Source of the DNA: Stenotrophomonas sp. 57
Lineage (GTDB): Bacteria > Pseudomonadota > Gammaproteobacteria > Xanthomonadales > Xanthomonadaceae
Length of the DNA stretch: 64,000 nt
Assembly (NCBI RefSeq): GCF_030291075.1
Contig: NZ_CP127407.1
Coordinates: forward strand, 296,001-360,000
Direction: 5' to 3'
Both the position numbers and the translations under genes were made by a program. The notes under the pieces are model-generated. The model searched no databases, was not told the DNA's origin, and saw nothing but the letters and a program-made list of their open reading frames with translations. This document shows positions 25,411-34,469 of the stretch, piece by piece; within the stretch, counting starts at the first letter, position 1; the number at the start of each line of letters is the position of its first letter.

Positions 25411-25877
25411 GGCTTGCCCTCCGGCAGCTGCACGCCGGCATCGGGATCGTCTTCGCTGGGCTCGTCGAACAGGCCCAGGCGTGACAGTTGGCGCCGGGTG
25501 GCGTGCATGCCGGTGTGGTGGAAGAAGTAGGACACCCGCCAGATCGCATAGCCGGTCACGGCCAGGCTCAACAGCGAGGTGATCAGCAGGGCCTGCAGCC
25601 AGCTCAGGCCCCAGCTCTGCAGCAGGGCGATGAGGGTGGCGGCCATCAGCAGCCAGGCCGAGGCACCGAACACGATCGCCACGCCAGCCCAGGCCAGCGC
25701 CCGACCGAACGCACTGCGTGCCAGCGCGAAGTCGGCCGAGGCCAACCGGCGCAGCGAACGCAGCGTGTGCTTGGCCGAATCGGCAGCGGCACGACCGGCC
25801 GCGCCGACCTGGCGGATGCTCTCATCCAGCGGCGGGGTGGCCGCTGGATCAGGCGCTTGCGCGTTGTCTTCGCTCAC
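25407..25877 (-). CDS. YqjE-like (phage-holin-family) membrane protein
   Basis: The product has 156 residues: an N-terminal amphipathic region, two membrane helices (around AGVAIVFGASAWLLMAATLI and LQALLITSLLSLAVTGYAIW), and a charged C-terminus. This is the layout of the YqjE/DUF1469 family. Despite the 'holin' name it is a chromosomal housekeeping-type gene with no phage neighbours. It lies 8 bases after the YqjD-like gene and overlaps the next. Confidence 0.82.
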   Translation of the reverse strand: MSEDNAQAPDPAATPPLDESIRQVGAAGRAAADSAKHTLRSLRRLASADFALARSAFGRALAWAGVAIVFGASAWLLMAATLIALLQSWGLSWLQALLITSLLSLAVTGYAIWRVSYFFHHTGMHATRRQLSRLGLFDEPSEDDPDAGVQLPEGKP

Positions 25878-25885
25878 GCCGCGGC

Positions 25886-26251
25886 TTACTTGTCGCTGCT
25901 GCCGCGGGCCAGCTTGGCGATGATCCAGCCGGCAGCGAAGGCGACGCCGAACGAGGCCAGCGGACGTTCACGGATCAACTCGGCAGCGCTGTCGATCAGG
26001 TCCTTGCCCTTGTCCATCAGTGCATCCACCTGTTCCTTGGCGGCGGCGCCACCGAACTCGGCGGCGGCCAGGCCGGACAGTGCGCTGTCGGACAGTTCAG
26101 CCTTGACGTTGGCCTTGCCGATGCGAAGTTCGTCGGTTGCTGCACCGGTTGCGCCCTTGATCGCACCGCCGGCAGCGCTGGCGGCCTGCTTCAGGTGGGA
26201 ACCGGCTTCACCCAGGTGGTCCTTCAGGTTCTCGGTATTGGTGGGGCTCAT
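25886..26251 (-). CDS. YqjD/ElaB-like DUF883 protein
   Basis: The product has 121 residues. A helical, Ala/Glu/Lys-rich body is followed by a C-terminal glycine-zipper-like membrane segment, ERPLASFGVAFAAGWIIAKL. This is the arrangement of the DUF883 family (YqjD, ElaB). In E. coli such proteins are inner-membrane proteins that associate with ribosomes in stationary phase; that role here is inference. It is the first gene of the yqjDE-like group, 100 bases after the protease gene. Confidence 0.8.
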   Translation of the reverse strand: MSPTNTENLKDHLGEAGSHLKQAASAAGGAIKGATGAATDELRIGKANVKAELSDSALSGLAAAEFGGAAAKEQVDALMDKGKDLIDSAAELIRERPLASFGVAFAAGWIIAKLARGSSDK

Positions 26252-26352
26252 CGAATCACTCCTGTTGCGATGGGGGAACGGGTGTCGGCGGTGCCGACCT
26301 GGACGGACAGCAATAGCATTGCCGGGGTATAGGGGGTGTTACGGCAGGGCGA

Positions 26353-27786
26353 TCAGCGCATCACGAGCTGCCCCTGCTGCTGGCCATTGTTGCGCAGCAC
26401 GCGCAGCACCAGCGTCGGTGGGCGCTGCTGGAAGTTGGCACGCCAGCTGGCCAGGTCGGTGAACTCACCTACGGTGGCATCGGTGATGATGTCGCCCTGC
26501 TGCAGGCCGTTGCTGGCCGCGCGGCTGCCGCGCTTGACCTCGCTGACCAGCACGCCGTTGGCGCCAGACTGGCGCAGCGACTCGGGCAGGTCGACGAAGG
26601 TGGCCCCGCCCAGGCGCGGGTCCAGGCTGTCGCCGGTGACTGCGCGCGCCTGTTCCTTCAGCGTCGCCTTGATCTGCAGCGGCTTGCCTTCGCGGCGCAC
26701 ATCCAGTGCCAGCGGGCTGCCGACCGCCGCCAGGCCTTCCACGTTGTGCAGGGCTTCGGCGCTGTCCACGCGCTGGCCGTTGGCCGACACCACCACGTCG
26801 CCGGGCTTCAGCCCGGCTGCGGCGGCGGCCGAACCAGCCAGCACGCGGGTGATCAGTGCGCCACGGGTTTCGCCCAGGCCGAGGCCCTGCGCGATCTGCG
26901 CGGTCAGGTTCTGGCTTTCTACGCCCAGCGTGCCGCGCACCACCACACCGTGCTTGACCAGCTGGTCGACCACGCTGCGCGCCAGGTTCGACGGAATCGC
27001 CAGGCCCAGGCCGATGTTGCCGGCCATGCTGCCCTGCGGGTTGAAGCTGGCCGTGTTGATGCCGACCAGCTGGCCCTGCAGATCGACCAGCGCGCCACCG
27101 GAATTGCCGGGGTTGATCGACGCATCGGTCTGGATGAAGTTCTGGTAGCCCAAGCCGCGGATGCCGCTGCGACCCACCGCCGAGACGATGCCCGAAGTAA
27201 CCGTCTGGCTGAAACCAAACGGGTTGCCGATGGCCACCACGAAGTCGCCCACGCGCAGTTGATCGCTGTTGCCGAGCTTGATGTCGGTCAGGTTCTGCGC
27301 CGGGATACGGATCAGCGCGATGTCGGTGTCGCGGTCCGAACCGAGGAACTCGGCCTTGACCGTGCGCCCGTCGGCCAATGTCACCTGCACGTCATCGGCG
27401 TTGTCGATGACGTGGTGGTTGGTCAGCACCAGGCCCTCCTTGGCATCGATGATCACGCCCGAGCCCAGGGATTCGTTGATGCGTTCCTGCGGGATGTCCG
27501 GGAACAGGCGGCGGAAGAACGGGTCGTTGAAGAAGGGGTTGCGCACGCGCACCACCTGCTTGGTATTGACGCTGACCACCGCCGGCATCGCCTTCTCCAG
27601 CATCGGTGCCAGTGACGGCACCTGCTGCCCGGCCACAGCGGCCGGCAGTGCCGCCATGGTCGGCACCACCGCCGGCAGCGGTGCGGCGTCGGCACGGTTG
27701 TCCAGGTGGGCGTTGATGCCGGTGGCAACGAAGCCACCGAAGGCGGCGGCGATTGCGAGCGTGAGCAGGGTGGGTAGCGGTCGCAT
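26353..27786 (-). CDS. degP: Do-family periplasmic serine protease/chaperone (DegP/DegQ)
   Basis: The product has 477 residues. A signal sequence or anchor (about 1-25) precedes the trypsin-like domain with the catalytic triad H125 (TNHHV), D155 (DTDIALI) and S229 (NPGNSGG). Two PDZ domains follow (about 285-375 and 390-470). The family degrades misfolded envelope proteins. The length and two PDZ domains fit DegP/DegQ rather than single-PDZ DegS. No sigma-E promoter could be identified with confidence in the 490 bases upstream. Confidence 0.93.
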   Translation of the reverse strand: MRPLPTLLTLAIAAAFGGFVATGINAHLDNRADAAPLPAVVPTMAALPAAVAGQQVPSLAPMLEKAMPAVVSVNTKQVVRVRNPFFNDPFFRRLFPDIPQERINESLGSGVIIDAKEGLVLTNHHVIDNADDVQVTLADGRTVKAEFLGSDRDTDIALIRIPAQNLTDIKLGNSDQLRVGDFVVAIGNPFGFSQTVTSGIVSAVGRSGIRGLGYQNFIQTDASINPGNSGGALVDLQGQLVGINTASFNPQGSMAGNIGLGLAIPSNLARSVVDQLVKHGVVVRGTLGVESQNLTAQIAQGLGLGETRGALITRVLAGSAAAAAGLKPGDVVVSANGQRVDSAEALHNVEGLAAVGSPLALDVRREGKPLQIKATLKEQARAVTGDSLDPRLGGATFVDLPESLRQSGANGVLVSEVKRGSRAASNGLQQGDIITDATVGEFTDLASWRANFQQRPPTLVLRVLRNNGQQQGQLVMR

Positions 27787-28276
27787 GGGAGTCGGTTCGC
27801 TGGCGTGGGTGGGGGCGGTTCGGCCCTACGGTAAAACAAGCTGAATGAGTGTGTCGCGATCTGGATAAATGCGCCATGAAAACCGGCGCCCGGAACGTGG
27901 GTCGGCATCGCCATCTGTGGGGCGGTACCGGCAGCATAGGGCGTGCTTCTCAACGTGCCGACGTCTGCCGAAGCGCATGTGGATACAGGCCGATACTTGC
28001 GCAGTTCTGCGCATCCTGGTGCCGCGATGCGCCATATCGCACGCCTTTCGCTGTATTCGGACTGGTGCACGCAGGCAGCACCTGCCGCTACCCGGATCGT
28101 GCGGCGCACCACTGAAAAAAAGGGGTTTCCTGTCAACCCACTGTGCTCGCGAGGGCGCCCGGCTACACCATTGCCGTCGCATCAGATGCGATTGCTCGCG
28201 CGCGCCCCGTTCCACGATCGTCAATGTCGGTATAGCATCGCCCCGTTTTGATACTTAAGGCCCCCAGGAGGGCAAC
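27787..28276. other. 490-base gap between divergent degP and the histone-like gene
   Basis: The gap has lower GC than the genes around it and no credible open frame with a ribosome-binding site. It must hold the promoters of both divergent genes. A TATAGC sequence at about 28230 and the strong Shine-Dalgarno CAGGAGGG before 28277 belong to the right-hand gene. No palindrome or repeat was seen. Confidence 0.6.
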
Positions 28277-29152
28277 ATGAGCAACGGTAATGGTGTGTCG
28301 GTCGTGACCGACGCCGTCGAGAACGTCAAAGAAGCCGCCACCAACGTCGGCGAGACCCTCGCCCACGCTGCCGAAGACGCAGTGAAGTCGGTCAAGAAGA
28401 CCGTCAAGCGCGCCACCAAGGCTGCCGGCACCCGCGTTGCCAAGGCCAAGAAGGCCGTGGCCAAGGTCGAGAAGACCGTTGCCAAGAAGGCCGAAAAGGC
28501 TGCCAAGTCGGTTGGCAAGACCGTTGCCAGCGCCAAGAAGAAGCTGGAAGCCGCCAAGAAGAACGCCAAGGCCGAAGCTGCTGCCCTGAAGAAGGAAGTG
28601 GCCAAGAAGAAGGCTGCTGCAGGCAAGGCCGTGACCAAGAAGGCTGCTGCTGCCAAGAAGACCACCAAGGCTGCCGGCAAGAAGGTCGCCACCGTGAAGA
28701 AGGCCGCCACCAAGAAGGCCGCCGTCGCGAAGAAGACCGTTGCCAAGAAGAGCGCGGCCGCCAAGAAGGTTGTCGGCAAGAAGGTCGCCACCGCCAAGAA
28801 GGCTGTGGCCAAGAAGACCGTTGCCGCCAAGAAGGTTGCCGGCAAGAAGGCCGTGGCTGCGAAGAAGGTGGTCGGCAAGAAGGTTGCCGCCACCAAGAAG
28901 GTCGCCACCAGGAAGACCGCCGCTGCCAAGAAGGTTGTGGGCAAGAAGGCTGCCGTCGCCAAGAAGGCCGTTGCCAAGAAGACCGCTGCTGCCAAGAAGG
29001 TTGTCGGCAAGAAGGCCGCCGCGACCCGCAAGACCGTGGCCAAGAAGGCTGCACCGCTGAAGAAGGTCGCCGCAAAGAAGGCGCCGGCCAAGAAGGCTGC
29101 CGCCAAGAAGGCACCGGCCAAGGCCGTGCGCAAGGTCGCCAAGCGCAAGTAA
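28277..29152 (+). CDS. Histone H1-like, lysine/alanine-repeat DNA-binding protein
   Basis: The product has 291 residues. A short N-terminal segment of about 45 residues ([19 protein letters not shown]) is followed by about 240 residues made almost only of Lys, Ala, Val, Thr and Gly. The recurring unit is [12 protein letters not shown] / VAKKTxAAKK, with at least ten imperfect copies. It is strongly basic with no hydrophobic segment. This matches eukaryotic H1 C-terminal tails and bacterial H1-like proteins (Chlamydia Hc2, Bordetella BpH1, Pseudomonas AlgP), which bind DNA and compact the nucleoid. The start follows CAGGAGGG. A terminator-like stem follows the stop. The repetitive coding makes it prone to length change. 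Confidence 0.88.
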   Translation: MSNGNGVSVVTDAVENVKEAATNVGETLAHAAEDAVKSVKKTVKRATKAAGTRVAKAKKAVAKVEKTVAKKAEKAAKSVGKTVASAKKKLEAAKKNAKAEAAALKKEVAKKKAAAGKAVTKKAAAAKKTTKAAGKKVATVKKAATKKAAVAKKTVAKKSAAAKKVVGKKVATAKKAVAKKTVAAKKVAGKKAVAAKKVVGKKVAATKKVATRKTAAAKKVVGKKAAVAKKAVAKKTAAAKKVVGKKAAATRKTVAKKAAPLKKVAAKKAPAKKAAAKKAPAKAVRKVAKRK

Positions 29153-29166
29153 TCGCGCCGTGACCG

Positions 29167-29200
29167 AAGGCCCTGCCACCCATCGGGTGGTGGGGCCTTT
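29167..29200 (+). terminator. Terminator-like hairpin after the histone-like gene
   Basis: AAGGCCCTGCCACCC-ATC-GGGTGGTGGGGCCTTT forms a 15-base stem with two imperfect pairs. The T-run is short. Confidence 0.6.
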
Positions 29201-29259
29201 CGCGTTTCTGGGACAGGGTCTGGGGCAGGATGCAGGTTCTTCCCGCCGGAGCCCCGGGC

Positions 29260-29943
29260 ATGCGTGGTATCGACTTCAGTTCGTGGCAGGGCGTGCTGTC
29301 CACGTTGGCCGGCCTGGTCCTGATTACCCTGCTGGGCGTGGGCATCCGCCTGCTGGTGATGCAGACCCTGCAGCAGCGCCGCGAGCGCGAGAACCGGCAG
29401 ATCAACGAACGGCTGCGCACGCTGATGGCGGCCTACAAGACCCTGGGCGGTTCGTTCACCGGCGAACTGGGCGTGGATCCCCGCCATCGCCGCGACCTGC
29501 GCCAGCGCGAAGAGGCTGAAGGCATCGCCGAGCCGCGCTCGGATCGCACGCGCCGCATCCGCGATGCGGTCGAGGCCGCGCTCTCGGACATCCTGCTGCT
29601 GGGCACCGACGAGCAGGTGCGGTTGGCGGCGCGGGCGGCCAGCGAGCTGGCACAAGGGCGGCCGGTGCACACCCACGACCTGGTGGTCTCGCTGCGCGAC
29701 TTCGTGCGCGAGGCGCTCGACCTGGCACCGATCCCGGCCGATCTGCAGATTCCACCGCAGGGCCCGACCCGGCCCGGCGCCAGCGCGGGCGGCAAGGGCC
29801 GCAACGAGGGCGACGCCAAGGGGGGCCGTGCAGGGGGAGGCGGTGGCGGCATGGGCGCCGGCATGGGCGGCATGGGTTTCGGTGCCGGCGCCGCATTGGG
29901 CGCCGGCCATGCCTCTGCCAGTGACGACACGGATCCGCGCTGA
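29260..29943 (+). CDS. Single-pass membrane protein with glycine-rich tail, unknown function
   Basis: The product has 227 residues: one N-terminal membrane segment (about 12-33, GVLSTLAGLVLITLLGVGIR), a long charged, probably helical cytoplasmic region (about 40-165), and a low-complexity Gly/Met/Ala-rich tail. I chose ATG 29260 because GGAG lies eight bases upstream; ATG 29230 has its purines touching the start. Conserved-looking stretches are NRQINERLRTLMAAYKTLGG and RRIRDAVEAALSDILLLG. I do not recognise the family. It is transcribed alone or with a weak read-through from the gene upstream. Confidence 0.7.
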   Translation: MRGIDFSSWQGVLSTLAGLVLITLLGVGIRLLVMQTLQQRRERENRQINERLRTLMAAYKTLGGSFTGELGVDPRHRRDLRQREEAEGIAEPRSDRTRRIRDAVEAALSDILLLGTDEQVRLAARAASELAQGRPVHTHDLVVSLRDFVREALDLAPIPADLQIPPQGPTRPGASAGGKGRNEGDAKGGRAGGGGGGMGAGMGGMGFGAGAALGAGHASASDDTDPR

Positions 29944-29958
29944 GCGCGTCCGCCGGAT

Positions 29959-30318
29959 TCAGCGGGTCAGCTCGTAGATCGGCACGAAGCCGCCGTAGAT
30001 CATCCGCGCACCGTCGAACGGCATCGGATTCTTCGCTGGATCGAACCGCGGGTCTTCCATCATCTTTGCCATGCCGGCGTCCCGGGTTGGCTTGTCCGGC
30101 CATTCGATCCAGGAAAACACGACCGTCTCGTCCGGCGTGGCTTTCACCGCGCCGAAGAAGTCGGTGGTCTTGCCGTGCGGCACGTCATCGCCCCAGCACT
30201 CGACCACGCGCAGCGCGCCGAATTCGATGAAAACGGGATCACCCGTGCGTGCGTGGGCGAGAAACTTCTCCTTGTTGGCGGTGGGTACCGCCAGGACGAA
30301 ACCATCGATGTAGCTCAT
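29959..30318 (-). CDS. DUF1428-family protein
   Basis: The product has 119 residues. It begins MSYIDGFVLAVPTANKEKF and contains VECWGDDVPHGK and WIEWPDKPTRDAG, the conserved pieces of the DUF1428 (YbaA-like) family, whose fold is a dimeric alpha-beta barrel. The biochemical role is unknown. The start at ATG 30318 has GGAGG six bases upstream; the longer frame to 30351 lacks such a site. The neighbouring genes suggest no specific role. Confidence 0.85.
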   Translation of the reverse strand: MSYIDGFVLAVPTANKEKFLAHARTGDPVFIEFGALRVVECWGDDVPHGKTTDFFGAVKATPDETVVFSWIEWPDKPTRDAGMAKMMEDPRFDPAKNPMPFDGARMIYGGFVPIYELTR

Positions 30319-30409
30319 TGCCTGCCTCCGGTTGGACCGTGCCGCATGCACGGCCTTCAGCTATCCGACGAACCAGGGCGCCGAGGATCGACACCCCGGC
30401 GGGGCCTGT

Positions 30410-32845
30410 TCAGCCCGGAGCACCGGGCAGCGGCGCCAGTACCGCATCCGGCGGTTGCTGGCCGGCCAGGTGGCGCACGAAGTAGTCCCACATGCGGTGC
30501 GTGTAGGTGGCGTCATTGCGGAACAGTTCGTGGTCCTGGCGGGCCAGGTACAGCAGGTCGTAGTCGCGCTGGGCCGTGTTCAGGGCGGCGGCCAGCTGCA
30601 GCGTCAGCGCCGGTGGTGCGTTTTCGTCCAGTTCGCCATAGACCAGCAGCAGATGCCCGCGCAGGTTGGCGGCCAGCGCTGCATTGTCGAGTCCGGCAAA
30701 CGGCGGCGGCACGTCCTCGGCCATGACCGAGTGCGGCAGCACGCCACCGAACAGCCGGTCCATGCCGTGCACGGCACCTCCATACATGCCCTGGAAATTG
30801 TGGCTGCCGGCCGAGGCCACGCCCACCTTGTAGAACGCCGGGTAGCGCAGCAACGCACGCGCTGCACTGTAGCCGCCGAACGAGTGCCCGTAGATGCCGA
30901 CCCGCCGCAGGTCGATGCCCCGGTAGCGTTCGCCCAGCTGTTGCAATGCCGCCACGTGATCCTCCAGCTGCTGATCGGCGCCATGCAGGAAGCTGCTGTC
31001 ATGGAATGCCTTGTCACGGCCGCCGGTACCGCGCGCATCGATGCTGACCACCACGAAGCCAAGCTCGGCCAGGCTGGCGCGTGACACCGGATTCAATGCG
31101 GACACCGCCTCGGCGTACGTCACCGGCGCATTGCTGATGAAGGCGCCCCCGTAGATCGCATCGATCACCGGGAAGCTGCCGTCATCGCGATAGTCGCGGG
31201 GCAGGTAGACGGTGGCGAAGATCGGCGTGCGCCCGTCGGCGGCCAGCAGCTGTTCGCGCTGCGGTGGGCGCCACCCTGCGGCCAGCACCGCGCGGTTGTC
31301 CGCCGCTTCCAGCACCAGCAGCTCGCGACCATCGTCGCTGGCGCGCAGCACCGTGCGCGGTGGCTGTTCCAGGCGCGAGACCGTATCCACCAGGTAGCCA
31401 CCGTGCGGTGACAGTGCCTGCGGTGCGCGTCCGCCGAACAGGGCACCGGTACCCGCGTCGGCCATGTGGTCGCTGCCATCGGCGGCCAGGCGCTGGATCG
31501 GCCCGCCCTGCAGCGATACCCGATACAGGCCGCGCACATAAGGATCGTCAGCGTCGACGCCACCGGCACTGAAGTACGCCCAGCCACCGTTTCCGTCCAC
31601 GCCCAGCAGATCACGGACCACCCAGCGGCCGCGGGTCAGCTGGCGCTGCACCCTGCCGTCGGACAGGCGTACCTTGTAAAGGTGGCCCCAACCATCGCGC
31701 TGCGAGAACCACACCAGGGTGTCCTGCCCAGGGAGGATCGCTACCGCCGGCCGGCTGTACGAATACACGTTGAGTTGCAGGCGGGTATCGCTGGCTTCCT
31801 CCAGCACGGTGCGCACCGTGCCGCTGTCGGCTTCGATTTCCACCAGTCGCAGGCGCCGCGGCGCCCCGAAGTGTGCGATCACGGCGTACAGCCGGCCTCC
31901 GTCCCAGCCCACGATGCCGGCCTCGCTCAGCACGTTCCAGCCCTTGGGCAGCGCGATGTCATGCTGCTGCCCGCTGCCGGTGTCGATCACATACAGGCTG
32001 TCGCGCACCTGCTGCGCATCACCCAGCAGGCCCAGCTTCACGGTATGTACGCGCGGTCGCGCACCGCTGGCCGGCGCGCTTTCAAGATAGGGATAGTCCA
32101 GCAGCGCACGTTCGTCGTAGCGGATGCCGGCCACGTAGCGGCCATCCGGTGACCAGCCGACCGCGAACGGCCGCGCCGGCAACCGGCCCTGGCGGCGTGG
32201 AATACCGCGCAGAGTGACGTCGGGCAGTACGCCATAGCCATGGCCGGGTTCACCGTCGGTGGTCAGCGCACGCGTTGCCGTTCCAGGCGACTGAAGCCAC
32301 AGGTTGTTGTCGCGCACCTGCAGCCAGGCATCGCCAACGGGCGAAGGCAGCGCATCGGCCGGCGGCCGTGCATCCGGCGAACGCGCGCATTGCCAGCGTG
32401 GCCATTGGCAATCGACGGGCACTTCTCCGCTGAACTGCAGGCGCAGGCCATCGTCCGCCACCTGCACGTTAGCCAGGCGCAGGCGTGGCCCGCTGGCACC
32501 GAAGGTCGCAACCGCCGCGTCCAGTGCGGCCGGCTCGAACAGGACCTGACGGCTGGCCTTTGCAGGATCGACCAGTACCGCCTGGCGCCGGCCCTGCGCA
32601 TCTTCGCGCTCATACCAGAAGCGCCCATCGCCCAGCCAGTGGGGCAGGACCGAAGCGTTGCGCAGCGCACCGCGCAGATGACTGTCATGCACGCGTTCGG
32701 CGCGCTGGTAGTCAGCTGCCCGCAGTGCGTGTGCAGTGTGTGTCGGGAAGAAGGCAATGCAGGCGAAGACAGCGGCGAGGAGACGCGTCCGCGGCGGATC
32801 GGAAACGAGCAAGGCAACCTCCTGTTGCAATCGACGAAGGATCAC
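30410..32845 (-). CDS. Secreted S9-family (DPP-IV-like) serine peptidase
   Basis: The product has 811 residues. A hydrophobic N-terminal segment (about 22-42, ending AHA) is probably a signal peptide. A beta-propeller domain (about 60-530) precedes an alpha/beta-hydrolase domain. The catalytic triad is S655 in GIYGHSFGGYS, D740 in YGELDEN and H772 in ARQDHELF. Family S9B/C enzymes cleave dipeptides, often after Pro, in the periplasm. ATG 32845 is the only start that keeps the signal region; an alternative start slightly further in would still leave it partly intact. It is transcribed alone. Confidence 0.9.
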   Translation of the reverse strand: MILRRLQQEVALLVSDPPRTRLLAAVFACIAFFPTHTAHALRAADYQRAERVHDSHLRGALRNASVLPHWLGDGRFWYEREDAQGRRQAVLVDPAKASRQVLFEPAALDAAVATFGASGPRLRLANVQVADDGLRLQFSGEVPVDCQWPRWQCARSPDARPPADALPSPVGDAWLQVRDNNLWLQSPGTATRALTTDGEPGHGYGVLPDVTLRGIPRRQGRLPARPFAVGWSPDGRYVAGIRYDERALLDYPYLESAPASGARPRVHTVKLGLLGDAQQVRDSLYVIDTGSGQQHDIALPKGWNVLSEAGIVGWDGGRLYAVIAHFGAPRRLRLVEIEADSGTVRTVLEEASDTRLQLNVYSYSRPAVAILPGQDTLVWFSQRDGWGHLYKVRLSDGRVQRQLTRGRWVVRDLLGVDGNGGWAYFSAGGVDADDPYVRGLYRVSLQGGPIQRLAADGSDHMADAGTGALFGGRAPQALSPHGGYLVDTVSRLEQPPRTVLRASDDGRELLVLEAADNRAVLAAGWRPPQREQLLAADGRTPIFATVYLPRDYRDDGSFPVIDAIYGGAFISNAPVTYAEAVSALNPVSRASLAELGFVVVSIDARGTGGRDKAFHDSSFLHGADQQLEDHVAALQQLGERYRGIDLRRVGIYGHSFGGYSAARALLRYPAFYKVGVASAGSHNFQGMYGGAVHGMDRLFGGVLPHSVMAEDVPPPFAGLDNAALAANLRGHLLLVYGELDENAPPALTLQLAAALNTAQRDYDLLYLARQDHELFRNDATYTHRMWDYFVRHLAGQQPPDAVLAPLPGAPG

Positions 32846-33022
32846 AGACGCACCCGCGCCGCGCGCGTATGCCAGAGACAGCCTGAATCAAGCCAAAAAA
32901 TTCAGCAATGCGAAGACCGCTGTTTTCAGGGAGCGTTGTGGCGAATAACGGAGAATTTACATTCCCGATGCGATGGCGCCTTGGCGCTGCTGCACACCAT
33001 AAGAAAGTAAAGGTGTACCCCC

Positions 33023-33595
33023 ATGAAGAATTCGCTGATTGCTCTGGCCCTGGCCGCTGCCCTGCCGTTCACCGCCTCGGCTGCTGAGAACCTGTCGTAC
33101 AACTACGCCGAAGCTGACTACGCCAAGACCGACATCGACGCGTTCAAGGCCGATGGCTGGGGCGTGAAGGGTTCGTACGGTTTCCTGCCGAACTTCCACG
33201 CGTTCGGTGAGTACAGCCGCCAGGAAATCGACCACACCAATATCAAGCTGGACCAGTGGAAGATCGGTGCCGGCTACAACGTTGAAATCGCCCCGACCAC
33301 CGACTTCGTTGCCCGCGTTGCCTACCAGAAGCGCGACCAGAAGCACGGCCTGGACTTCAATGGCTACAGCGCTGAAGCCGGTATCCGCACCGCCTTCGGT
33401 GCCCACGCCGAAGTCTACGGCATGGTCGGCTACGAAGATTTCTCGAAGAAGCACGGCATCAATCCGGATGGCCAGTGGTACGGCCGCCTGGGTGGTCAGG
33501 TCAAGCTGAACCAGAACTGGGGCCTGAACGGCGAGCTGAAGATGAACCGCGACGGCGACAAGGAATACACCGTCGGCCCGCGCTTCAGCTGGTAA
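33023..33595 (+). CDS. Ax21-family outer-membrane protein
   Basis: The product has 190 residues. The signal peptide (1-20, ending ASA) is followed by an eight-strand-like beta-barrel rich in alternating aromatic residues and ending in ...GPRFSW. Features shared with the Xanthomonas Ax21 protein are the start MKNSLIALAL, NYAEADYAKTD, FNGYSAEAGIR and VKLNQNWGL. Ax21 was once reported as a signalling or immunity-inducing protein, but those claims have been challenged; an outer-membrane porin-like role is safer. AAGG sits nine bases before the start. It is transcribed alone. Confidence 0.9.
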   Translation: MKNSLIALALAAALPFTASAAENLSYNYAEADYAKTDIDAFKADGWGVKGSYGFLPNFHAFGEYSRQEIDHTNIKLDQWKIGAGYNVEIAPTTDFVARVAYQKRDQKHGLDFNGYSAEAGIRTAFGAHAEVYGMVGYEDFSKKHGINPDGQWYGRLGGQVKLNQNWGLNGELKMNRDGDKEYTVGPRFSW

Positions 33596-33633
33596 TTGCT
33601 TCCTCGGCGCGACTGCGCGCTGAAGATGCCTCG

Positions 33634-33659
33634 ACAGGCCCGGCCCATGCCGGGCCTGT
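33634..33659 (+). terminator. GC-rich hairpin after the Ax21 gene
   Basis: ACAGGCCCGGC-CCAT-GCCGGGCCTGT forms an 11-base perfect stem 38 bases after the stop. The following T-run is weak (TTGCGTTG), so it could be a poor intrinsic terminator or a simple stabilising 3' stem. Confidence 0.6.
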
Positions 33660-33785
33660 TGCGTTGTGACGACCCGAAACCGCAGCTGAGCGTGGTCGTG
33701 CCGGGTTGCTGCGTTGCAATAAATTGGATTCCGCTGTCCGCGGCGCCGGCCTACGGTGGGTACTTCGTACCGCCGGATCCGCACG

Positions 33786-34463
33786 ATGCCGCTTGCCGTT
33801 CCCGCTCTGCCCCCTGATCAGCCCCGCCGCCTGGCCATGCTGGCGCCGCATCCCGTGCTGCGCCTGGGGGTGGAGGTGGTGCTGCGCCAGCATGGCGGCG
33901 TGCAGGTGTGCGGAAGCTTCGCCGACGAAGCCGAGCTGCTTGCGTTGCTGGATCGTCAGCCGGGCTGCATCGACCTGCTGCTGATCGATGTGCTGGCGCC
34001 CTGGGGCCCCGGGCAGGGCCTGGCCCTGCTGCGGCGGTTGTCCCAGCGCTGGCCGCTGTTGCCGGTGCTGGTGCTGTCTGCCCACTGCAACGCGAGCACG
34101 GTCACCATGGCCATGCAGGCCGGCGCGCGCGGATTCCTTTCAAAGGGCACTACGCCGGAAATGCTGCTGCGTGCGGTCGATGTGCTGTCGCGCGGTGGCC
34201 GCTTCGTCCCACCGGAACTGGGCACGCAGTTGAGCCGGTCGCGGCTTCGGCGCCCGCCCGCGCCCGTGCTCACGCCCTTGAGCCGGCGCGAACGCGAGGT
34301 ACTGCGGCTGGTTCTGCAGGGCTGCACCACCGGCGAGGTCGCGCGGCGTTTCGGACGCACGGCCAGTACGGTCAGCACGCAGAAGCGCACGGCCTACGAA
34401 AAACTGGGCATCCAGAGCGATGGTGAACTGTTCCGCATCCGGCACCTGCTCGAATGCGGATGA
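33786..34463 (+). CDS. LuxR-family regulator with an atypical receiver domain
   Basis: The product has 225 residues. The receiver-like part keeps the phospho-site D68 (LLLIDVLAP) and the Lys in GFLSKGTT, but the usual acidic pair is replaced by APHP (20-23), which should weaken Mg2+ binding. The C-terminal LuxR helix-turn-helix is intact (LSRREREVLRLVLQGCTTGEVARRFG). No kinase is next to it. ATG 33786 is preferred; GTG 33756 is in frame. It could respond without phosphorylation or through another kinase. The next gene converges from the other side, 7 bases away. Confidence 0.82.
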   Translation: MPLAVPALPPDQPRRLAMLAPHPVLRLGVEVVLRQHGGVQVCGSFADEAELLALLDRQPGCIDLLLIDVLAPWGPGQGLALLRRLSQRWPLLPVLVLSAHCNASTVTMAMQAGARGFLSKGTTPEMLLRAVDVLSRGGRFVPPELGTQLSRSRLRRPPAPVLTPLSRREREVLRLVLQGCTTGEVARRFGRTASTVSTQKRTAYEKLGIQSDGELFRIRHLLECG

Positions 34464-34469
34464 GCGGGC

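Noticed and set aside
25407..25877. Prophage remnant suggested by a 'phage holin family' match
   Set aside because: It has the YqjE layout, its neighbours are YqjD-like and housekeeping genes, and no other phage gene is present.
28255..29910. A 551-residue open frame, and a 338-residue Leu/Gly-rich one, on the minus strand across the histone-like gene
   Set aside because: They come from reading the GCC-AAG-AAG repeats backwards. The plus-strand gene has a strong ribosome-binding site and a meaningful composition.
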